From positions 1 to 14,740 of the forward strand of contig DWVA01000316.1 of the NCBI GenBank assembly GCA_019120475.1: DNA of 14,740 nucleotides. Direction: 5' to 3'. This stretch comes from Candidatus Blautia intestinipullorum (lineage in GTDB: Bacteria > Bacillota > Clostridia > Lachnospirales > Lachnospiraceae). Both the position numbers and the translations under genes were made by a program. The notes below the pieces were generated by a model that worked only from the letters and a program-made list of their open reading frames with translations, was not told the origin of the DNA and did not search any database. Positions 6,284-12,502 of this stretch are shown in pieces; position 1 is the stretch's first letter, and each line of letters begins with the position of its first letter.

Positions 6284-7057
6284 TCAATTTCCGCATTCAA
6301 TACTGATCTCATTAAATTTCTTCAGAATATCGTCAATATTCAGCGACTTTTTCTCTTCGCCGGCGCAGTCGATCACACTTTCTCCCTGATGCATCATCAG
6401 AAGGCGGCTTCCATACTCCACCGCATACCGCAGGTTATGCGTGACCATGATCGTGGTCAGCTTTTTCTCTTTGACGATCTTGTCCGTCAGCTCCATGATG
6501 ATCTCCGCTGTTTTTGGATCCAGCGCCGCTGTGTGTTCGTCCAGGATCAGAAATTCAATAGGTGTCATGGTGGACATCAAAAGAGCCATGGCCTGACGCT
6601 GCCCTCCGGAAAGAGAACCTACTTTCACATGCATCTTGTCTTCCAGTCCCAGATTCAGCGGACGAAGAAGCTCCCGGTAATATTCCATTCTGTTTTTGTT
6701 TACCCCGCGCTTCAGGCCATATCGTTTTCCCTTATTGTCCGCCAGCGACATATTTTCCAGGATCGTCATGGAAGGACAGGTGCCAAGGGCCGGATTCTGA
6801 TATACACGTCCGATTTTTTCATTTCTCCGGAATTCCTTCATGTTTGTAATGTCTTTTCCGTCCAGCAGGATACTTCCTGATTCCACCGGAATACTGCCGC
6901 AGATAATATTCAGCATGGAAGTTTTTCCGGAGCCGTTGCTCCCTACTACGGAAAGGAACTCTCCCTGCTCCACCGTCAGGTTAAAGCCCTTGAAAAGACA
7001 CAGCTCATTGATCGTCCCCGGATTATAATATTTGTAGATGTTCTTCAATTCAAGCAT
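6284..7057 (-). CDS. trpZ: ABC transporter ATP-binding protein, predicted tryptophan importer
   Basis: The cytoplasmic ATPase (257 residues) of the importer encoded by this three-gene operon. It has a complete ABC set: Walker A GSNGSGKTS (39-47), Q-loop glutamine at 87 (YQNPALGT), signature LSGGQRQ (149-155), Walker B FLILDE (169-174) with the following HTAALDP, and the switch histidine in VTHN (207). The subfamily with LDEHTAALDP is the one paired with PF04392-type binding proteins. Its start overlaps the end of the permease gene by 8 bases, indicating translational coupling. Tryptophan specificity is inferred from the T-box upstream of the operon and from comparative-genomic naming of such operons, not from this subunit. 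Confidence 0.93.
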   Translation of the reverse strand: MLELKNIYKYYNPGTINELCLFKGFNLTVEQGEFLSVVGSNGSGKTSMLNIICGSIPVESGSILLDGKDITNMKEFRRNEKIGRVYQNPALGTCPSMTILENMSLADNKGKRYGLKRGVNKNRMEYYRELLRPLNLGLEDKMHVKVGSLSGGQRQAMALLMSTMTPIEFLILDEHTAALDPKTAEIIMELTDKIVKEKKLTTIMVTHNLRYAVEYGSRLLMMHQGESVIDCAGEEKKSLNIDDILKKFNEISIECGN

Positions 7058-7931
7058 CGATCTTCACCTTCTTCTTTCTTTCCATACTGATCAGAAGCAC
7101 GATCAGGAACAGGGCTGCTGTAATAAACTTCATGTCCTGAGGCTCAAAATTACGCATCGCGATCGCTGTACATGCCTTGTACAGAATGGAACCGAGGATC
7201 ACTGCAGTTGTTGCTTTCATAAAGGAAAATCCTCTGAAAAGACTGGTTCCTATGATCACGCTGGCAAGGCCGATCACCACCGCTCCCGTTCCCATGGAAA
7301 TTTCAAACACACGCTCTTCCTGACAGAAGATGGAGCCGGACAGGGCGATCAATCCGTTGGCAATGGCAAGACCGAGAATCTTCATGTTTCCTTCATCCTT
7401 GGCAAGAGCCGTCACCAGCTTGTCGTTATCGCCTACCGCCCTTAACAGAAATCCTGATCTGCTGTTCATGTAAAAGTCGAGGATCAGCTTTGTGATCACT
7501 GTCAGAATGACTACAACGATCAAAGTGGTATATGGCTGGATACTTTCCGGGATCAGGTTTTCAAGGAAGCTGTTTTTGAATATGGTTTCTTTTGAAAACA
7601 GCGGAACATTGGAGGTTCCGGCGATCCTGAGATTAATTGTCCAAAGAGCCGTCATCATAATAATACCGGACAGCAGATCTCTTACCTTTCCTTTTACATG
7701 GATCAGGCCGGTGCAGACTCCTGCCAGCGCGCCAACGGCAAAAGCCGCCAGAAGCGTCAGATAAGGATTGACCCCTTTTGTGATCAGCGCCGCCGTTACC
7801 GCCGCGCCAAGGGGAAAACTTCCGTCTGTCGTAAGATCCGGAAAATCCAGTATCTTATATGTGATATATACGCCCAGGGCAAGGATCCCGTAAATCAGTC
7901 CCTGCTCCACTATGGTAATGACAAAATCCAT
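7050..7931 (-). CDS. trpY: ABC transporter permease, predicted tryptophan importer
   Basis: A 293-residue integral membrane protein of the branched-chain amino acid / sugar permease superfamily (BPD_transp_2). Several hydrophobic segments are visible: residues about 5-25 (ITIVEQGLIYGILALGVYI), 55-80 (LTLLAAFAVGALAGVCTGLI), 130-150 (TTLIVVVILTVITKLIL), and the C-terminal ALFLIVLLISM. Family-like DFPDLTTDGSFPLGAAV (29-45) and GKVRDLLSGIIMM are present. The short basic tail MERKKKVKIDA is cytoplasmic. GGAGG lies 11 bases before the ATG. It is the second gene of the operon, 63 bases after the binding-protein gene with a hairpin in the gap, and overlaps the ATPase gene by 8 bases. The protein would form the membrane channel with the ATPase. 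Confidence 0.92.
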   Translation of the reverse strand: MDFVITIVEQGLIYGILALGVYITYKILDFPDLTTDGSFPLGAAVTAALITKGVNPYLTLLAAFAVGALAGVCTGLIHVKGKVRDLLSGIIMMTALWTINLRIAGTSNVPLFSKETIFKNSFLENLIPESIQPYTTLIVVVILTVITKLILDFYMNSRSGFLLRAVGDNDKLVTALAKDEGNMKILGLAIANGLIALSGSIFCQEERVFEISMGTGAVVIGLASVIIGTSLFRGFSFMKATTAVILGSILYKACTAIAMRNFEPQDMKFITAALFLIVLLISMERKKKVKIDA

Positions 7932-7958
7932 GACCGTTTAAACCTCCGTGATTTTTCC

Positions 7959-7985
7959 GGAGCAGAAACCAATGGTTTCCGCTCC
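7959..7985 (-). repeat. Hairpin between binding-protein and permease genes (mRNA stabiliser or partial terminator)
   Basis: GGAGC-A-GAAACC / GGTTTC-C-GCTCC forms 11 pairs with one A.C mismatch around an AAT loop, directly after the binding-protein stop (7995). The minus strand continues GGAAAAATCACGGAGG with no T-tract, so full termination is unlikely. Such hairpins after the first gene commonly protect its mRNA from 3' decay, giving more binding protein than membrane subunits. That role is inferred here. Confidence 0.6.
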
Positions 7986-7994
7986 CTGTATATT

Positions 7995-9014
7995 TTATTC
8001 CTCTGCCGTATATTCTGTGATCTCCTCAAATACTTCCGCCGCAGAGGAAGTCATATCCTCCGGAATCTCGATTCCAAGATTCCCGGCTACCGCCTCATTT
8101 ACATACAGAGCAGCCTCCTCGATAGTCTCATAAGGAAGTTCAAATGCTTTTGCTTCTCCCTTTAACACCTTGGCTGCCATTTTTCCCGTCTGCTTGCCGA
8201 GTTCAATATAATCCAGACCTTCCGCAGCCAGACATCCGATTTTTACCTGCTCGATCTCACTTCCGAATACAGGGATATTTTTCTCATTCGCCATTTCCAG
8301 AATAGTGGGAAGAGAAGCCACTACAGTATTATCCGTCAGATTTGTCAGGCAGTCTACCTTTTCCAGAAGTGACTGGGCCGCCAGAGGAATATCTGCTGTT
8401 GTAGTAATTCCCGCTGTTTCAATAGTAAAATCATAGTCACCGGCAAGGGCCTCATATTCCTTAATGGAAGACTCTGAATTAGCTTCGCTGGTAGTGTACA
8501 GAATACCGATAGTCTTTGCGTCAGGAAGAATCTCGCGGATCATTTCCAACTGCTGTTTCACTGGAAGTTTGTCGCTGGTTCCTGTCACTTCCCCTACAGG
8601 ATTTCCGTCTTCATCCACAAGTTCCGCCGCCAGGGGATCGGTAACTGCTGTATAGATCACAGGAATATCCGTGTCCATAGCCGCATTATACAGGCTCTGC
8701 GCGCTTGGAGTGGCAATTCCTACCATAAGATCCACTTTATCTGATGCAAAGCTGTCGGAAATCTGTCCGCAGGTTCCCATATCAGACGCAGCATTTTTGT
8801 AGTCAACCGTCAGGTTTTTTCCTTCCTCGATTCCCTCTTCCTTTAATCCTTCCAGGAAGCCTTCCCGGCAGTTATCCAGAGATCCATGTTCCGCAAACTG
8901 CTCGATTCCGATAGTATACTGCTCTTCTTCCGCATGTACGGTAACGGTTCCTGCCGCCAGTGCCATAGTTAAAAATGCTGCTCCAAATACCTTTGCTGTT
9001 GTTTTTGTTTTCAT
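7995..9014 (-). CDS. trpX: ABC transporter substrate-binding protein, predicted tryptophan importer (TrpX-like, PF04392)
   Basis: A 339-residue extracellular binding protein of the ABC_sub_bind (COG2984) family. The signal peptide covers residues 1-28, with VHA before EEEQYTIGI. No lipobox cysteine is seen. Typical family blocks are YTIGIEQFAEHGSLDNCREGFLEGL (33-57), DLMVGIATPSAQSL, IPVIYTAVTDPLAA, KTIGILYTTSEANS, LTDNTVVASLPTILEMA and NIPVFGSEIEQVKIGCLA. A short acidic tail (EVFEEITEYTAEE) ends it. AGGAG lies about 8 bases before the ATG. It is the first gene after a T-box leader with a UGG specifier, which is the main reason to call the ligand tryptophan; members of the family elsewhere may bind other compounds. 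Confidence 0.9.
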   Translation of the reverse strand: MKTKTTAKVFGAAFLTMALAAGTVTVHAEEEQYTIGIEQFAEHGSLDNCREGFLEGLKEEGIEEGKNLTVDYKNAASDMGTCGQISDSFASDKVDLMVGIATPSAQSLYNAAMDTDIPVIYTAVTDPLAAELVDEDGNPVGEVTGTSDKLPVKQQLEMIREILPDAKTIGILYTTSEANSESSIKEYEALAGDYDFTIETAGITTTADIPLAAQSLLEKVDCLTNLTDNTVVASLPTILEMANEKNIPVFGSEIEQVKIGCLAAEGLDYIELGKQTGKMAAKVLKGEAKAFELPYETIEEAALYVNEAVAGNLGIEIPEDMTSSAAEVFEEITEYTAEE

Positions 9015-9133
9015 GTTTTTTCTCCTCTCTCTGCAATTAATTTTCTCCCCGGAAGATATGAGCCAATCCTCCGCGGCTTGTCTGTGAGAAAGAAAGCTGC
9101 GGCATTGCGAAAACAGGATTTTTCCCGAGAAAT

Positions 9134-9164
9134 AAAAAACCGTCCCAAGCTATGCTTGAGACGG
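9134..9164 (-). terminator. T-box intrinsic terminator
   Basis: On the minus strand CCGTCTCAAGC pairs with GCTTGGGACGG (11 bp with one U.G pair, loop ATA), followed by six T's and TATTT. The left arm follows the T-box sequence, so it can be captured by the alternative antiterminator when uncharged tRNA binds. Being the first strong hairpin after the UPF0210 gene, it would also stop read-through from the polA operon. Confidence 0.9.
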
Positions 9165-9398
9165 TAATAATTTCTTATTATCGCGGTACCACTCAAATTG
9201 ACAAACGTCCACTTTCTCATGTACAAACATACACTCCTGATTGGTAACGGGTTCGGTTCCCGTCAGCGCCTACTCTCCATAGATTTCGGGCTGCCCTCGG
9301 AAGTCCATTCAACAATCAGCTTCATACAGGCTTCCACCTTTTCCTGCTCTCTGGAATGCCGCTTAACTGCTTACTCTTCTTCCTCATCGGTTTTGCTG
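9134..9398 (-). promoter_or_regulatory. T-box leader, tryptophan-specific (UGG specifier)
   Basis: A complete T-box riboswitch upstream of the trpX-like gene. Stem I: GGAAG (9379-9383) pairs with CTTCC (9299-9303) below the specifier loop, whose strands read AAGAGTA and GAATGGA. The upper helix AGCAGTTA-A-GC pairs with GCTGATTGTT, and the apical AGAGAG ... GGTGGAAGCC motif is present. The codon in the specifier position is TGG (9305-9307) followed by A, giving tryptophan; shifted readings put a pyrimidine or a poorly placed base after the codon. The conserved T-box GAGTGGTACCGCG spans about 9182-9194, followed by the terminator at 9134-9164. Uncharged tRNA-Trp should stabilise the antiterminator and allow transcription of the importer. 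The 120 bases from 9015 to 9133 hold only the operon's ribosome-binding site. Confidence 0.92.
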
Positions 9399-9404
9399 TT
9401 TATT

Positions 9405-9433
9405 ACTTTAGCACACTGTTTCGGCATTGTCAA
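9405..9433 (-). promoter_or_regulatory. Promoter of the T-box / tryptophan importer operon
   Basis: Minus strand: -35 TTGACA (9428-9433, perfect), 17-base spacer, -10 TAAAGT (9405-9410). The predicted start near 9398 places the whole stem I in the transcript. The -35 begins only 8 bases after the preceding gene's stop codon. Confidence 0.82.
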
Positions 9434-9440
9434 TCATTTT

Positions 9441-10805
9441 TTAATTTTTAAAGCTGTGGATCGGAGCCGGAATACGGCCGCCTCTCTCCACAAAAGCTTC
9501 ACAGGAGAACTGGTTTACCGGCATGATCGGCGCGTATCCCAAAAGTCCGCCGAACTCCACAGTTTCTCCTACACTCTTTCCGATCACCGGAATGAGTCTT
9601 ACCGCAGTTGTCTTCTGATTTACCATTCCAATAGCCGCTTCATCGGCAATAATTCCGGAAAGTGTGGACGCCTTGGTATCTCCCGGAACGGCGATCATAT
9701 CAAGACCCACTGAGCAGACGCAGGTCATCGCTTCCAGCTTTTCCAGAGAAAGGGCCCCTTCGTTTACCGCATCGATCATTCCCTGATCCTCGCTGACAGG
9801 AATGAAAGCGCCGCTTAAGCCGCCTACTGCCGTAGATGCCATCACACCGCCTTTTTTCACCTGGTCGTTAAGAAGCGCAAGAGCCGCCGTAGTTCCCGGA
9901 GCCCCCGCTCTTTCAAGCCCGATCTCCTCAAGGATTTCCGCTACACTGTCTCCGATAGCAGGAGTGGGAGCAAGAGAAAGATCCACGATTCCGAAAGGCA
10001 CGCCCAGACGTCTGGACGCCTCCTGAGCCACAAGCTGGCCAACGCGGGTAACTTTAAAGGCAGTCCTCTTGATCATCTCGCAGAGAGTCTCAAAATCTTT
10101 TCCCCGCACCTGTTCCAGAGCGGTCTTTACCACACCGGGACCGCTTACGCCAACATTGATGATACAGTCGGCTTCCGTTACGCCGTGAAAAGCTCCGGCC
10201 ATAAAAGGATTATCATCGGGAGCGTTGCAGAATACCACCAGCTTGGCGCAGCCGAGAGAATCTGCATCCCTGCTTGCTTTTGCTGTCTCAAGGACGATCT
10301 CGCCCATTAATTTTACTGCGTCCATGTTGATTCCCGTCTTGGTGGAACCCACATTAACAGAACTGCACACTCTCTCCGTCTCGGCAAGAGCCTGAGGAAT
10401 AGAACGGATCAGAAGCTCTTCCGCCGGAGTCATTCCCTTGCTGACGAGAGCGGAGTAGCCTCCGATAAAATTAACCCCCACTTCTTTTGCCGCCCTGTCC
10501 AGCGTCTTCGCAATAGAAACAAAATCCTCGCTGGAATGGCAGGCGCTGCCGCCGATCAAAGCGACAGGAGTAACAGAAATACGTTTATTTACAATGGGAA
10601 TCCCGTATTCCATGGAAATCTTTTCTCCGGTTTCCACCAGGTTTCTGGCACAGTTTGTTATTTTATTATAAATATTTTCATTCAGCTTTTTCAGATCGCT
10701 GTCCATACAGTCCAGAAGGCTGATTCCCATAGTAATGGTACGCACGTCAAGATTTTCGTGCTCGATCATCTTATTTGTTTCGTTTACTTCAAATATATTA
10801 ATCAT
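9441..10805 (-). CDS. PFL-like family protein of unknown function (UPF0210 / DUF711)
   Basis: A 454-residue cytoplasmic protein with no signal peptide. It belongs to the UPF0210 (DUF711) family, whose fold is related to pyruvate formate-lyase-type proteins but whose reaction is not known. Family blocks: NLDVRTITMGISLLDC (18-33), VNKRISVTPVALIGG, VGVNFIGGYSALVSKGMTPAEELLI, ERVCSSVNVGSTKTGINMDAV, VVFCNAPDDNPFMAGAFHGV, NVGVSGPGVV and GIVDLSLAPTPAIGDSVAEILEEIGLERAGAPGTTAAL. The glycine-rich C-terminus (GGLSGAFIPVSEDQGM, LLGYAPIMPVNQFSCEAFVERGGRIPAP) is also conserved. AAGGAG precedes the ATG. It follows the ACT-domain gene by 26 bases, a pairing repeated across many bacteria that suggests the ACT protein senses a ligand for it. 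No terminator follows before the T-box. Confidence 0.9.
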   Translation of the reverse strand: MINIFEVNETNKMIEHENLDVRTITMGISLLDCMDSDLKKLNENIYNKITNCARNLVETGEKISMEYGIPIVNKRISVTPVALIGGSACHSSEDFVSIAKTLDRAAKEVGVNFIGGYSALVSKGMTPAEELLIRSIPQALAETERVCSSVNVGSTKTGINMDAVKLMGEIVLETAKASRDADSLGCAKLVVFCNAPDDNPFMAGAFHGVTEADCIINVGVSGPGVVKTALEQVRGKDFETLCEMIKRTAFKVTRVGQLVAQEASRRLGVPFGIVDLSLAPTPAIGDSVAEILEEIGLERAGAPGTTAALALLNDQVKKGGVMASTAVGGLSGAFIPVSEDQGMIDAVNEGALSLEKLEAMTCVCSVGLDMIAVPGDTKASTLSGIIADEAAIGMVNQKTTAVRLIPVIGKSVGETVEFGGLLGYAPIMPVNQFSCEAFVERGGRIPAPIHSFKN

Positions 10806-10831
10806 ATTTCTCTCCTTGAAGAAAATATTTC

Positions 10832-11104
10832 TTAAATTCTGTGCATTTTGTTAAAAATATCTTCATGCTGACAGCGGATCACAACTCCGATCTGATCTCC
10901 CAGCTCAGAAAGTTCTCTGGAGAGAGTCCCTGTGTCCTTCTGGGACGCACTGGTGTCTGTAACCATCATCATGTTGAAATAGCCCTGCACGATGGTCTGC
11001 GTGATATCAAGGATATTTACGTTATTGTCCGCCAGATATGTACAAACCTTCGCAATAATACCTACGGTATCGTTTCCCACTACTGTAATAATCGTCTTTT
11101 TCAT
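10832..11104 (-). CDS. Small ACT-domain protein (UPF0237)
   Basis: A 90-residue protein that is essentially one ACT domain. MKKTIITVVGNDTVGIIAKVCTYLADNNVNILDITQTIVQGYFNMMMVTD shows the beta-alpha-beta start and the glycine turn (G10, G15) where ACT domains usually bind amino acids. The region RELSELGDQIGVVIRCQHEDIFNKMHRI ends it. The length equals the family's. AAAGGA lies 7 bases before the ATG and only 13 bases separate it from the walJ stop, so it is cotranscribed. Its constant partner is the UPF0210 gene immediately downstream. It is probably a ligand-sensing subunit or regulator of that protein; the ligand is unknown. Confidence 0.9.
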   Translation of the reverse strand: MKKTIITVVGNDTVGIIAKVCTYLADNNVNILDITQTIVQGYFNMMMVTDTSASQKDTGTLSRELSELGDQIGVVIRCQHEDIFNKMHRI

Positions 11105-11117
11105 ATTCTGATCCTTT

Positions 11118-11915
11118 CTATACGGTAACGACCTCTGAGATAAAATCCCGCTTCGCCACCTGAATTTTAAAATCTTTTGATTTGTAAGGGTTGTCTCCCA
11201 GTGTTACCTCTGAACAGACTGTTTCATAGGCCAGCTCTTCATAATTATTTTCCTTGCTTAAATGGCCCAGAAATACAGCCTTCAGATGATCATGAAGGAG
11301 CCTGCATAAAAGCCGCCCTGCATTTTCGTTGGACAGATGGCCTCTGTCTCCCATGATCCTCTGTTTAAGATAGTAAGGATATCTTCCCACCTGGAGCATA
11401 CGGATATCATGATTTGCTTCCAGCAGGAGCGCATCCAGATTCTGGAGATTTTCAATGATATAATCGTTATATTTTCCCAGGTCCGTTGCAATTCCCACAG
11501 AATGCTCTCCGCACTCCAGGCGGTAGCCTACCGGCTGTGCCGCGTCATGGGGAATCGTAAAAGGATTGATCTTCAGATCCTTGATGAAAAAGGGCTCATC
11601 CTCCCGGATCTCATGAAAGATCCCCTCCGGAATTTTCCCCATAGTCCCTGATCTCAAGAGTGCATCCGCCGTTCCTCCGGTAGTGTAAATAGGAATGCCA
11701 TACTTCCGGGCGATCACGCCAAGTCCTTTAATATGATCGGAATGTTCATGAGTGATCAAAACTCCGTCGATATCCCTTCCGGTAAGATCCAGGCTGTTCA
11801 GCCCCGCTTCCATCCTTTTCCCGCTGATGCCGATATCTATCAGCACATGAGCGCAGTCTGATCCCACATAAATACAGTTTCCGCTGCTTCCGCTGGCTAT
11901 ACTGCATAACCTCAT
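11118..11915 (-). CDS. walJ: MBL-fold metallohydrolase, WalJ/YycJ-like exonuclease family
   Basis: A 265-residue beta-lactamase-fold hydrolase. The opening MRLCSIASGSSGNCIYVG is diagnostic of the YycJ/WalJ group. The zinc motif HEHSDH is at 56-61, with later metal or active-site residues in IPHDAAQPVGYR, GIATDLG, LEANHD and the C-terminal VFLGHLSKENN. Relatives are linked to nucleic-acid processing, and Bacillus yycJ mutants show a mutator phenotype, so a 5'-exonuclease role in DNA repair is likely rather than lactamase activity. In Bacillus the gene lies in the walRK operon; here it is in a polA operon instead. Its start overlaps the end of coaE by 4 bases (ATGA), which indicates translational coupling. 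Confidence 0.9.
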   Translation of the reverse strand: MRLCSIASGSSGNCIYVGSDCAHVLIDIGISGKRMEAGLNSLDLTGRDIDGVLITHEHSDHIKGLGVIARKYGIPIYTTGGTADALLRSGTMGKIPEGIFHEIREDEPFFIKDLKINPFTIPHDAAQPVGYRLECGEHSVGIATDLGKYNDYIIENLQNLDALLLEANHDIRMLQVGRYPYYLKQRIMGDRGHLSNENAGRLLCRLLHDHLKAVFLGHLSKENNYEELAYETVCSEVTLGDNPYKSKDFKIQVAKRDFISEVVTV

Positions 11916-12502
11916 AATTTTCTGATCCCTTCTTCCACCTGGCGGTATGTTTCCTCCAGATCTCCGTTATTTTTCACGATAAAATCTGCATGCTGACGGA
12001 AAAAGCTGTCGGATGCCTGGCGGACCATGATATTTTCCGCCTTTTCCCTGGTATATCCTCTGCTTTCCATCAGACGGGCGATACGGATTTCCTTTTCCGC
12101 GTACACCCACCATATTTTATCGCAGAAGTCGTCATAATGATCTTCCAAAAGAAGCGCCGCTTCTACAACCACAAGGGCTTTTCCTTTTTCCCTCTCCTCC
12201 CTGATCTTTTCAAGAATATATTCCTTGATAGCCGGGTGGAGCAAAGCGTTCAGCTTCTGACGCATCTTCTCATTACCAAATACTACATCTGAAACCATCC
12301 TGCGGTCAATGGTTTTATCTTTTTTTATAATTTGTTTTCCAAATAGTGCAATCATCGGTTCATAGCACCGCTCCCCCGGCGCCATGACCAGATGGCCTGT
12401 CTGATCCGCCTGAATAACGACGGCGGAGCAGGCTTTTTCAAGGTATGCGAGCACAGTGCTTTTGCCTGCGCCTACGCCTCCGGTAAGTCCTATTACTTTC
12501 AT
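11912..12502 (-). CDS. coaE: Dephospho-CoA kinase
   Basis: Phosphorylates the 3'-hydroxyl of dephospho-CoA with ATP, the last step of coenzyme A synthesis. At 196 residues it has the usual length. MKVIGLTGGVGAGKST carries the P-loop (G8-T16), with D33 (IQADQTGHLV) in the position of the proposed catalytic base. RRMVSDVVF, LNALLHPAIKEYI, VVVEAALLLEDHYDDFCDKIWWVYA (the family's substrate-binding and lid region) and RLMESRGYTREKAENIMVRQ follow. It overlaps polA at its start and walJ at its end by 4 bases each. The polA-coaE neighbourhood is common in Firmicutes. No separate ribosome-binding site is needed because of coupling, although polA's end provides some purine-rich sequence. Confidence 0.97.
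   Translation of the reverse strand: MKVIGLTGGVGAGKSTVLAYLEKACSAVVIQADQTGHLVMAPGERCYEPMIALFGKQIIKKDKTIDRRMVSDVVFGNEKMRQKLNALLHPAIKEYILEKIREEREKGKALVVVEAALLLEDHYDDFCDKIWWVYAEKEIRIARLMESRGYTREKAENIMVRQASDSFFRQHADFIVKNNGDLEETYRQVEEGIRKL

Noticed and set aside
9011..9226. 71-codon minus-strand reading frame before trpX
   Set aside because: It runs through the T-box motif and terminator, has no family resemblance, and is explained by the RNA element.
9299..9310. T-box specifier read as ATG (Met), AAT (Asn) or GGA (Gly)
   Set aside because: The loop strand is GAATGGA. TGG directly follows the GAA of the S-turn and is followed by the usual purine, and the downstream genes are of the predicted tryptophan importer family. 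The other registers break this geometry.
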